64,000 nucleotides of DNA from positions 95,385,659 through 95,449,658 of the forward strand of contig NC_089822.1 of the NCBI RefSeq assembly GCF_035046505.1, written 5' to 3'. The notes below the pieces were generated by a model. The model did no database searches. It was not told the origin of the DNA and saw only the letters and a program-made list of their open reading frames with translations. Source of the stretch: Tiliqua scincoides (taxonomy: Eukaryota; Chordata; Lepidosauria; Squamata; Scincidae). A program made the translations under genes and the position numbers. Below are positions 11,101 through 20,000 of this stretch, one piece after another (the stretch's first letter is position 1; each line of letters starts with the position of its first letter).

Positions 11101-12868
11101 ACCAGGATGAGGTCTCTTGTTATCTGGTGTGTTCCCTGGGGCATTTGGTGGGCCGCTGTGAGATACAGGAAGCTGGACTAGATGGGCCTCTGGCCTGATC
11201 CAGTGGGGCTGTTCTTATGTTCTTATGATCTCACCCCAGCAGCAGCAAAGGAAACCCCCCTTCACTCCATGGACATGGCAGGGAGCAAGGGTGCATCCCA
11301 GGCGTGGGGCAGCAACAGTGCATGAGCCTAGCAAGTGAGCAAGAAAAAGCCTGCCACAGCTCTGCGGAGGGAAACAGAGCTGCGCTGGGCTGTAGGTGTG
11401 TCTCAATGTTCCCTTTAAACATTCCCCCACAGCCCCACCACCCCACCTTAGGCTGGTGTGCAGAACGAAACAGAACATGCCTCCCCCTGCTTCTCCCCAC
11501 CTCTTGCACCCCTCTTTCTGCTTGCAAACCCACTTGTCCATATGGGGAAAAAAAACCTGCTCTTGCCCTGTTCGCCCCCTCCCTCTCCAGGAGAAGCATC
11601 CTTCAGCCAATGGATGCAGCAGACACACAACCTTTGGCCAATGGATGCATCAGAGGACCAGCGGAAGTGCCTCGCTGTCTGGGTTCTGTGCAAAACCCAA
11701 GTAAAATTGTAACATTTTGCAGAAAAAGCAGCACGTGCAACATCATGAGACCCTGCCAATTTTTTGGAGTGAAAACAAAAAGTTAACCCTCTCGATCCAC
11801 CGCCCCCAGCACATCTCTGAACATAGCAAACCCTTCTAGCTGCTGGTATTAGAGCTCGCACACGCAAAAACGGCTTCCCAGATGAATGCAAGAGGTTTTT
11901 CTTGTGAGAGGGAGGTGGTGCAACCCGTGTCCACTGGTGCTAGAGTCTTCCATGCACGTGAATCAACAAGTCAGCAAAATGCACACATTTTTGCGACTTG
12001 AGTTCAAGTCACGAAATTCAAATTCCCAACCCTGGAAATTACTGTGCTGAAGGCTGAAAAATTCAGGCACACACTGGTGACTGTTAGAGCATTATGTATC
12101 CTCCTCTCCAGGCATCCTACAGGCTCTCCTATAGCTGACCCAAAAAAACACTTCCTGAGACAACAGTGTCACTAGGGGGTCCGAGGGAAACGGACTGCCC
12201 TGGGTGACACCATTGGGGGTGCTTTACCACAGGTGCATTTACACACCATTGGCCAGAAGTGGGATCTCAAAACATAACAAAATAACAACAAAAAACAAAA
12301 CCAAGAAAATGCAGTCCCTACCATTTTTTCTGATTCACAAAAACTGTGGAGGGCTGAAACATGTTTCCTGAAATTTTTTTTCCAGATTATTAGGATCACC
12401 CCATTTTATGCATCAAGAGGATTCATCACAGATCAAACACAACAAGCACAGCTGCATCAGTGCTGGAAAGTTGGATAGAACTGGGCCCAAAGTCATCTTT
12501 ACTAGAACTTGCTCCTGTCCATTCCTGGCAACGAGAGCTTTTTTCTTGACAAATAGAGAATGAATGATCCCCACTGCAAACACACTGAGAGAAAGAATTA
12601 GAGCCCCCTCCCCACAAAAGCCATGGGAAATCTAAGCCAGCTGCTATTTACTATTTTAAAAAACCAGAACAGAAGGACTAAATGCTGGCTTCCTGTTAAC
12701 ATTCAGTTTGACCTTCAAGAGAGGCAGTTGAAAAAGCTCTGTTTTGCATTCATCTAGCTACAGCAAAGGAAGACTTTGTTAAAAGGAAGTATTACCTGAG
12801 TGTCCTTCAGCAACAGATTCAGAAGTGAACAGGAATCGCTTCTCTTTCATTGTAGTATTGCACGACAT
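2142..12868 (-). CDS. methionine adenosyltransferase paralogue (S-adenosylmethionine synthase), first five coding exons
   Basis: This gene encodes the N-terminal part of an enzyme that makes S-adenosylmethionine from methionine and ATP in the cytosol. Coding exons are 12868-12796 (73 bp), 7286-7209 (78), 6019-5897 (123), 3554-3442 (113) and 2285-2142 (144). From memory, exons 2-5 match MAT1A/MAT2A exon sizes and phases. All splice sites are GT-AG and the frame stays open. The protein starts [20 protein letters not shown] and keeps [54 protein letters not shown] and [10 protein letters not shown], so ATP- and metal-binding blocks survive. The GHPDK motif reads GHSDK. Exon 4 replaces the usual gating loop with [16 protein letters not shown]. 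Later exons lie beyond position 1. It resembles MAT2A more than MAT1A but looks like a separate paralogue (possibly the mat2al type known in fish). The start is the only ATG in its exon; an upstream non-coding exon is possible. Confidence 0.88.
2405..2610. repeat. Tigger-like (Tc1/mariner) MITE remnant
   Basis: In MAT intron 4, the block TATCCACAGAGGGTCTGAGA followed by CCCTCATGGATACC resembles the folded interior of Tigger-type elements, which carry a TATCC(A/G)...GGGGGATCCC core. The ends are eroded and no TA duplication could be fixed, so the boundaries are approximate. Confidence 0.35.
2611..3441. other. MAT intron 4 remainder, no gene seen
   Basis: No exon, RNA gene or intact repeat was recognised. 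A short stretch near 3255-3310 (ATATCTGCGGACTC then TTATCCATGGTTCAT) again looks like a worn Tigger-type palindrome. Confidence 0.4.
3580..5896. repeat. MAT intron 3: L2/SINE-tail fragments and a C-rich tract
   Basis: Near 3590-3630 there is an L2-like tail motif (ATTCCCACCTTTCCTCCC). About 4500-4790 resembles the 3' untranslated part of an L2-clade LINE in minus orientation and shares phrases such as AGAAGGGCC and CAGATGA with the better preserved fragment at 6360-6990. About 5210-5330 is a C-rich tract. The open frame through that tract is low-complexity proline and is not taken as a gene. No exon lies here. Confidence 0.4.
6360..6990 (-). mobile_element. L2-clade LINE 3' fragment
   Basis: The minus-strand frame 6974-6531 reads [20 protein letters not shown], then LVQNVAA and [20 protein letters not shown], the conserved tail of L2-type reverse transcriptases (SRLDYCNALY...LHWLPV..R..FK). 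Key blocks are interrupted, so it is a dead fragment. It lies in MAT intron 2. Confidence 0.7.
8018..11228 (+). mobile_element. CR1/L3-type LINE, 5'-truncated copy
   Basis: It aligns along its whole length with the copy at 56750-62028, starting at that copy's ORF1 tail (about 58850). It holds all of ORF2 and a 3' untranslated region ending GGGGCTGTTCTTATGTTCTT, that is two TTCTTATG units, the typical CR1 3' microsatellite. ATGATCT occurs at 8009-8015 and again at the 3' end and could be a short target duplication, but CR1 elements usually lack clear ones. Confidence 0.85.
8154..11035 (+). pseudogene. CR1 ORF2 (endonuclease and reverse transcriptase), broken
   Basis: The first frame (8154-9047) is an APE-type endonuclease with [27 protein letters not shown] and SDHAAIHF, the Mg2+-binding and catalytic blocks. 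The second frame (9107-10786) is the reverse transcriptase with [27 protein letters not shown] (block A), [20 protein letters not shown] (block B) and FADDTK (block C). A frame change near 9030 separates the two. An in-frame TAG at 10784-10786, where the other copy has CAG, cuts off the last 80 codons (10790-11035). The protein would nick target DNA and copy its RNA there, but this copy cannot make it whole. Confidence 0.85.
12040..12795. other. MAT intron 1, 5' part
   Basis: Only fragments were recognised. About 12165-12260 (GTGTCACTAGGGG...GGGTGACACC) is a small repeat also seen around 17870-17960. About 12425-12500 is an end of the 190-bp foldback family (GCACAGCTGCATCAGTGCTGG). No exon was seen. 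Confidence 0.4.
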
Positions 12869-13313
12869 GTTCCAATTATCCAACGAGAAAAATTTTTTTG
12901 TAAAGAGAACAAATGAAAGAAATCTGCTGGAGACAATTTTCAGTTGGCTGTAAGAAAAAGGGAAAGGAAGGAAAATCTGAAAAATGACTTTATAGAAATC
13001 AACTGCCGTGTTAAGTATTTATTACTGCTTAGTATTCAAAGTCCACAAGATTAAAATGGCTCCTGACCTTGCATAACACTGTTGGGGCAGATCCTCCCCC
13101 AACTTCCCAAGTATCTCCCATAACTCTTTTATTTGTTTTCAGTATTATAAACTGCCTTGGGGTATTGACCAAGGTGAAAAATAGTATATAAATGTAGAAA
13201 GTAAATACAGTACGCACAAAAAAAGCCCACTGTGATCTTTGCCCCTTGAGCTTCCATCCAGTCCCTGGTATGTTTTTCAGGCAATACCTATGGCTATACC
13301 TTCAGCTGCCACC

Positions 13314-13492
13314 TTAGGGCCCAATCCTATCCAACTTTCCAGCACAGATGCCACTGCAATGCAACCCTGAGGTAAGGGAACAAATGCTCCCATACCTTGA
13401 GGAGGTCTCTCTGACTGCCTCCCCACCACAGGATGCAGCACATGCCCCACTGGCACAGCTGCACCGGCACTGGAAAATTGGATAGTGTTGAA
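13314..13492. repeat. 190-bp foldback MITE (family B)
   Basis: The element starts GGGCCCAATCCTATCCAACT and runs through CACTGCAATGCAACCCTGAG and ACCTTGAGGAGG to GCACCGGCACTGGAAAATTG. Its two halves are inverted repeats of one another. Other copies in the window lie at 15258-15436, 15670-15826, about 17604-17745, 49093-49445 and, split by an insertion, 44935-45515. Confidence 0.7.
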
Positions 13493-14035
13493 ATTGAAAA
13501 TGTTCTTTTCCATGCCCTCCAATATGCAACCACACTTCTTAAATAAAATGTCCATGCCATGCTACTGTATTTTGCTGTAACTCCCCCGCCACCCTGAAAT
13601 AACTTATTGTACCTCCAAGCACACCCAAACTGTTTCCACAGGATGCAGGAAAATTGCAGATAGGTACTAATTTATTCTAAGCTGTTTATTTAGAACATTG
13701 GACATCCTGCTCTTCAATGTAAAACCAAAGTAACGGTAATTTACAGTGAAACCATGACAAACAATGCTTTTTGTCCCTTTTTTAAGAGAACCCAGACATG
13801 AACTTTGGAGCAAAACAATGATTTTAAGCAGGCCATCTTCTTCTCATGAAGAACAGACATTGCTTAAATATTCCTATACTGGAACCTGTCAATTTAAATC
13901 TTTTTTTTTTTTTTTACTCTTTGCAGCACCTACTAGATTACCTTGTGGTAAACAGAAACAGGTTGCCACTTGAGGGAATAGCATTCTGCACATGTTCACA
14001 AATAGTCAATTCTCCTGTCAGTTAGAAGATACAGG

Positions 14036-14612
14036 GCACAATCCTAAACAGGTCTACTCAGAAGTAAGTCCTATTTTGTTCAATGGGAAAGTGTGGTTAA
14101 GATTGCAGCCACAGTACATATGCAAATCCACTCCATTTTCCATTTGATATGGTCAGGGGTTCCAACACTGAATTTAATTAATGTGGCTAACCTCTGCCTA
14201 TTTCCACTCAGTGGAATCCACTGACTTCCATGTTGGAAATGCCACAAGTTTTTTCCCCTTGATCTTTTTGCTAAAAATGACCCTGGCTACCTCTGAGAAG
14301 ATCACAGTCGCAACACCTTTACACAGCTGCCAAGATTGCACTGTTAAGTTGCAGAATGCAACTCAACAACCCACCAAAAATCCATAGAGGGAGAAGGCTT
14401 GGGAATGTATTATTATGAACAAACTCACTCAACAAGTTACAACAGGCTAGAAACCTGACATGGATACTAATACAACCATCATTTTTTTTAACAGCACAAT
14501 ACCCAGGTATCCAGAAATAAGGGTACAATCCTAGCCACACTTCCATGGGAGTAAGCCCCATTGACTATAATGGGACTTACTTCTGAGTAGGCATACATAA
14601 GATTGGGCTCTG
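14036..14612. repeat. two 90-bp foldback MITEs (family A)
   Basis: Copies lie at about 14036-14110 and 14520-14612. The consensus visible here is CCCAATCCTATGCATGTCTA, then CTCAGAAGTAAGTCCCATTG, then the reverse complement of the same. The middle AAGTAAGTCCCATTG / CAATGGGACTTACTT makes an almost perfect hairpin. No coding sequence is present. Confidence 0.7.
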
Positions 14613-15257
14613 AGTCCCACTATATTCAATGAAACCTACTTCCAGAGGGCAAGTGGGTATAGGACCACAGGTGAATTGCATGTTTTCTCTTTCATTATTA
14701 TCTTTTGTATTTTCAGGAGGAAGAAGAACATTTATTATTGCATGTTCACATTTGGGTTTTAAAGCCATTGCAAGCATTCCAGACAGTATCAGGGACACAG
14801 TATGGGGGAGAAAATTTCTATTAAAACAAATAGAAGGAGGAGCTGCATCTCTAAAAAAACGATATGACCAGTAGAAATGCAAGGCACCCTTATTACTGTG
14901 CGCTTTGGCTTCCCTACACAGTAAAAACAAGGTCTTTTCTTTTTTTTTAGCAGGCAGCAATGATTACACAAATGACACCTGTTGAATTTCTGACAAGTTC
15001 TATATAAGGATATGGAGACTGTCTTTTTTTTTTAAAGTGACTTATCCTCATGATAACATGGGTGAGTGGGAACTTAGCTCAACAAAATGCAAATATGAGA
15101 AACAGTAAGCGTGCCCACTGCTCACCACTGAATAACCACAGCCTATTGCTGTCTTTATACATCTGAGGTCAAGGAGAAAGGCTTCTAGCCTCACAGGATA
15201 TGGCTCCAGAGCCCCTCTCATTTTAAGGGAGCAAACAGCAGGTGTGAGAGGGATTTA

Positions 15258-15436
15258 AGGGCCCAATCCTATCCAACTTTTCAGCACTGGTGCAGCCACA
15301 ATGCAACCCCAGGGGGGAAAGGAACAAATGTTTGCATACCTTGAGGAGGCCTCTGACTCACCACCACAGGGTGCAGTGCACACCCCATTGGCACAGCTGC
15401 ACTGGCACTGGAAAATTGAATAGAATTTGGCCCTAA
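15258..15436. repeat. 190-bp foldback MITE (family B) with TAA flanks
   Basis: GGGCCCAATCCTATCC opens the element directly after TTTAA, and the far end TTTGGCCC is followed by TAAG. A 3-bp TAA duplication fits PIF/Harbinger-type transposition. A family A copy follows at about 15573-15663 and another family B copy at 15670-15826. Confidence 0.65.
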
Positions 15437-15854
15437 GTTGGGGAATCAATACAGGAGCAAAGGATTGTTTCTGCCGCCAGACGGGGCCTCTGTCCAGGTT
15501 GGGCCCTCCACAGGTGCTTTTTGAAGGAAACAAAGGAACATCTTTCTAGGGAATCATATCATGCTGCCTACAGGCCCAATCCTATGCATGTCTACTGAGA
15601 AGTAAGTTCCATGATAGTCAGTGGGGCTTCCTCCCAGGTAAGTGTGGAAACGATTGCAGCCTCAGTGAATCAGAGCCCAATCCTATCCAACTTGCCAGCA
15701 CTGATGCAGCCATGCCAATGGGGCATTCACACAGTGGAGCACAGTCACAGAGGCCTCCTCAAGGTAACAAATAGTTACCTCAGGGCTGCACTGGTGCTAG
15801 AAATTTGGATAGGGCTGAGCTCTCAGACCCTTGGACTGGCTTAGTTTAGTGTTA

Positions 15855-16010
15855 GCTAACATGGTTTCTAGGGTTTCCGGCAGGTGTCTTTCTTTCCCAG
15901 TCCTACCCAGAGATGCCACAGCTGGGATATGGCACCTTCTACACTCAAAGCAGGTGTTCTGCCCCAGAGCCCCTCATCTAACTTGAAAAAGTCTCTCATC
16001 ACATCAAGGG
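15855..16010 (-). repeat. SINE fragment
   Basis: The segment (TTTCCGGCAGGTGTC, CAGAGATGCCACAGC, CAAAGCAGGTGTTCTGCC) is related to a widespread squamate tRNA-derived SINE whose minus strand normally carries a B-box here. The 5' head of a related copy is at about 31460-31690 (GTATACCGAGTCAGACCCTT). Both are worn. Confidence 0.4.
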
Positions 16011-16065
16011 ATGACTGACTGACACTTGTGGATGGTGCAAACGCCTGCTCCAGCCAGGAACTCAC

Positions 16066-16534
16066 AGCCCAATCCTATGCATGTCTACTCAGAAGTAAGT
16101 CCCATTAGAGTCAATGGGGCTTACTCCCAGGAAAGTATGGATAGGATTGGGCTGTCAGTTGCCAAACCCCAAGCAATCAGGTGTAAAGAAGTTATGAACA
16201 TGCACGTGCGAACCAACCAGGCAGCAGCAGCTTCCTAGCAGAAAGTCAAACTAACAGCCCAATCCTAGCCACACTTTCTTGGGAGTAAGTCTCATTGACT
16301 CTAATGGGACTTAGTTCTGAGCAGACATGCAGAGGGTTGAGCTCTAAGGCTGCGATCCTATGCACACTTTCCTAAGAGTAAGCCCCACTGAAGACAATGG
16401 GACTTACTTTCAAGTAGATGCGCCTAGAATTGGGCTGTCAGGCTGCAATCCCATCCGCATTTAATTGGGAGTAAGCCCTATTGACTTTAATGATACTTAC
16501 TTCTGAGTAGACACGCATGGGATTGGGCTGTAAG
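16066..16534. repeat. array of four to five family A foldback MITEs upstream of TMEM175
   Basis: Successive copies occupy about 16066-16162, 16256-16346, 16352-16440 and 16441-16534, with little sequence between the last three. At one junction, the end of one element (GAGCTC) is followed by TAA and then the start of the next (GGCTGCGATCC). The array runs to within a few bases of the GC-rich TMEM175 promoter. Confidence 0.75.
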
Positions 16535-17000
16535 GGGCGGCGGCCGCCGCCGCCGCCGCCCCCGATGCCCGCGGGCTACTCCCCGGGCTCTGCCTCCCTC
16601 CTCCCCTTCGACGAAGATCCGCAGCACCTCCCCGCTGGAGCGAGGGCGGCCCAGAGGCGGAGCGGACTGCGCTGCTTGCAGCCAGCCCGCCTCCTCCGAG
16701 CGGCGCCCTGAGTGTGCGCCGCAGCCGGTGCTCCCCCTGCTTATGTCGACAGGGGAGCAGCTGCAGGATGGCCGAAGCCAAGGACGACGACCCGGTCGCC
16801 TCCGCCACGCCGCCGCTCAGCTGGGGCCGGGCTCGTGGCGAGCTGGGCGGCGGCACGCAGGTCTCGCAGCGGCTCCTGGCCTACAGCGACGCGCTGCTCT
16901 CCATCATCGCCACCGTCATGGTGAGTCCGGAGGCTGCGCTGCTCCCGAGGACCGGCCGCGTCGCCGGCAGCACTTGCAAGGACGCCTGGGGGTCCCTCGT
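16520..17000 (+). promoter_or_regulatory. CpG island and promoter of TMEM175
   Basis: Base composition changes abruptly to very GC- and CpG-rich sequence over exon 1. It opens with a (GCC)n-type tract at about 16536-16562. There is no obvious TATA box, as usual for housekeeping promoters. The island is hemmed in by foldback MITE arrays on both sides. Whether the MAT paralogue 3.9 kb upstream shares it through a non-coding first exon cannot be decided here. Confidence 0.7.
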
Positions 17001-20000
17001 CCCTGCGCGCCAGGCTGCAGTCCTGTCCACCTTCCTGGGAGGAAGCCCCATGGACTCTGAGTAGACACGCACGGGATCGGGCTCAGGGGCTGCAATTCCC
17101 TCCACGCTTTCCGGGGAGTAAGCCCCATTGACTCTAATGAGACTTCCTTCTGAGTAGACACGCATGGGATCGGGCTCTGAGGCTGCAATCCCTCCATACT
17201 TTTCTGGGAGTAAGCCCCATTGACTCTGAATAGACAGGCATGGGATTGGGCTCTGAGGCTGCAATCCCCTCCACACTTTCCTGGGAGTAAGCCCCATTGA
17301 CTTCAATGGGACTTACTTCTGAGTAGACATGCCTGGGCTTGGGCTCTCAGCTCTATCCAGTTAAAAGCAAGCTTTTTTTTTTAGCATACTGTAGTGAGGT
17401 AAGGTGTACCTGTTGAATTTCTGGCTGTCGCACAACAGCCCAGAACATAGAGCTTCTGTCCCTCTCTTTTTGGTGACAGTCCCTCAAGAGCACATAAGTG
17501 ACTAAAGGTCCAATCCTATGCACATCTACACATTCCAGGAACTCAGAAGTCCTACTGTAGTCAATGGGGCTTACTCTCAGGTAAGTGTGGATCAGCCTAA
17601 GGGCCTGATGCCATCCAACTTTCTTGTACCTGTGCAGCCACAGTGCAGCTCTGAGGTAAGGGAATAAATATTCCCTTAATTTGAGGAGGCCTTTGTGACT
17701 GCCCCACCACTACAGGATACGGCACACACCCCATTGGCACAGTCCCTACTTGATCCAGGAACACAATCACATGTTGTTTTTACCTCTCTGATCCTTTTTC
17801 TGGATTTTATTTGGGGGAGTGGGTAGCACTTATTTTTGAATTGGAGCAGTTCTAGAGACAGTGGCCTCACTAGGGTTCCTGTCATCCTGTGGGATGCCAG
17901 TGCATCATTCCCCCATGCAGTGGGTGGGGCAACACCCCAGATGGTGGGCGTGGTGATGTACCATCACTCTGTCCCCACTGGTTATTTGGCTGTACCTTTT
18001 GATAGAACAAAGATAGAACACATACTGCGTGAAATTATGCATTGATTGATATATAACATGATGGTATCTTTCTTCCAAATTGTGATTTTAGTGATTTTGG
18101 TCACTAGCGGTGTTGCACGCACACACACACCCCAGTGTCAACTTACTAACACCTTATTATAGCAGTTCTCAAACTTTTAGCACTGGGTCCCATTTTTTAA
18201 AATGACAGTCTGTCCAAGACCCACCAGAAGTGATGTCATGGTGGAAGTGACATCATCAGGCAAATTAAAATAAATAAGTATAAATAATTAAAGTGAAACA
18301 AATAAGCAGAAGCCAGCCCTGTTCCACCAAGTGAATTTCCTCTGCAGCCTCCCTGCAATAACACCTCCCTCCAAAATCAGTAAGCTTTTCAGCCCTACCA
18401 AGTGCCCAGTCCAATTTAAGAACTTCTGTTTAAACCAGATCACTGGTTTAAACAGGATCACTGTCAGGATCCACCTGGCTTTGCAAATCTCAAAAAAGTT
18501 CATGTTATCAGCTGAAGCTTCTGTTTTGATCCTTTTTAGGGAGATGGGAGGGACAGGGCTTAGGAGAAGGGGTAAAGTGGGTAATTTGTACCCAGGCCCA
18601 TTGTCAAAAGGGGGACCCAGGAGCCAAAGGAGGGGGCCCAGAAATTTCCTGAGATCTTCCGTTTTCCTATCTACTCAAACTTGTTGCCCTCATGGGATGC
18701 TGGGGACACTCCCACGACTGGGGATGCTGGGGGACCTTACTGATGCCACATGGGTTAGTAGACTTGGGCTCCAAAGACTTTTCCAGCTGTGTTTACCCTC
18801 TCCCCATCCTGTTTCGCCCATCATCACCCTTCCCCACTCTGTTTCACCCCTCCTCCTTTGCAAAGGGGTCCAAAAGAAACTTTGTACCCCCTGATAAAAT
18901 TCCTCTCAGAGGCCCTGAGGGGGAGGCCACCTTCTGGAGCATTTGTTGAGCTCCAGTTCCATCAGATCAGGACCATTCTGGTGGCTTCACATTCCCCTTT
19001 GCCTGGCCTGACCACGAGCCAAGGCACGTTTGCTTACTTGTGAGTAAACAACCGTGAGGCTTAGTTTCACTTTCCATAGGGCTCAATATATTCGTCTGCT
19101 TGGAGGGAGGGACTTCCTTCTCAGATGTTTTGGGGGCTGCATTCATTGGATCAGGACCATTCTGGTGTCTTTGGATTCCTCTCAGCCTGCCCTTTCCGAC
19201 AGACTAAGGCAAGTTCACCTACTTGCAACTAAATGTGCGATACGGCTCAGTTTCACTTTCCATAGGTTTCCATGCATTTTTTTGTTCTCCAGTTTTTTGG
19301 CCATGACTTTTGATAGAAAGGAGATATTTCAGTCTGGGTTTTTTGCATTGCATTCTGCTGGACATTCTGCATCCAACGGTATGTAACATGATGGTGTTAC
19401 TCCTAACTAGTGAGATTTTAGCATGTCAGCCCCTGTGCATGTCACCTGGTGTGGCCTGCACCCTCCCAGTGATGCCACTGCTAGAGAGGAAAATGGGAAA
19501 TTTTCATTTCTTGTTCTCTTTCTTGTTCACAGCCAGTTTTTAGACCAGCAGTTTTCAACCAGTGTGCCGTGGCTCGTCCTCAGGTGTGCCACAGGAATTT
19601 GGGGGAGGGTCATTTATTAGTAGGGTGATTGGAGGATGTGAGCCCTCCACCTAGTGTGCCTTATCAGTGTCAAAAAACTGTTGGTGTGTGTCCCACCCAA
19701 ATATTCAACTCCCTTCTAATGCCTGCTTTTTGGCTAATTAACTCTCCTTTTCCAAGAAGAACAGCTGTGGTGTGCAAAGAAATGAACAGAACTCCTTATC
19801 AGTTGAGCAGTTAACAAGAATTTATTGCTACAAACACATACACTCCCTGCATGTCCTCTTATCCAGAGTCTTTCCCTCCCCAAAACTCCACTTAACTCAG
19901 TGGGTAAAGGTCTGTAGCCTCCAGTCCAAGTCCATGGTCTAGTCTCCAAGGCACAGTCCAGTCTTCCCAATTCAGTCTTCTGCAGCAGAGTCCCTCCTCT

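Larger units (their letters stand above)
7731..12034. mobile_element. hAT element in MAT intron 1 carrying a CR1 insertion
   Basis: The left end begins CAGGGATGGGAA and the right end is complementary to CAGGGTTGGGAA. Sub-terminal GACTCGAGTTGAGTC (left) faces GACTTGAGTTCAAGTC (right). The flanking 8-mers GAAATTAT (7723-7730) and GAAATTAC (12035-12042) agree at 7 of 8. About 3.2 kb of its length (8018-11228) is a CR1 LINE that arrived later. Without that insertion the element is about 1.1 kb, C-rich, and shows no transposase frame. Confidence 0.72.

Noticed and set aside
11215-11891. Overlapping 100-160-codon frames after the first CR1
   Set aside because: They lie in the C-rich body of the hAT element, read on both strands, and have no recognisable protein.
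16714-16767. Possible earlier start of TMEM175
   Set aside because: The frame is open upstream of 16768, but the codon at 16714 is GTG and there is no in-frame ATG. 16768 has a good Kozak context.
16497-16856. Minus-strand frame over the TMEM175 CpG island
   Set aside because: GC-rich sequence has few stop codons. The frame is alanine/serine-rich without domain signals and overlaps foldback MITE ends.
16066-17347. Regularly spaced palindromes as a CRISPR array
   Set aside because: The units are 90-bp foldback transposons with TAA joints and no unique spacers, in a eukaryotic genome.
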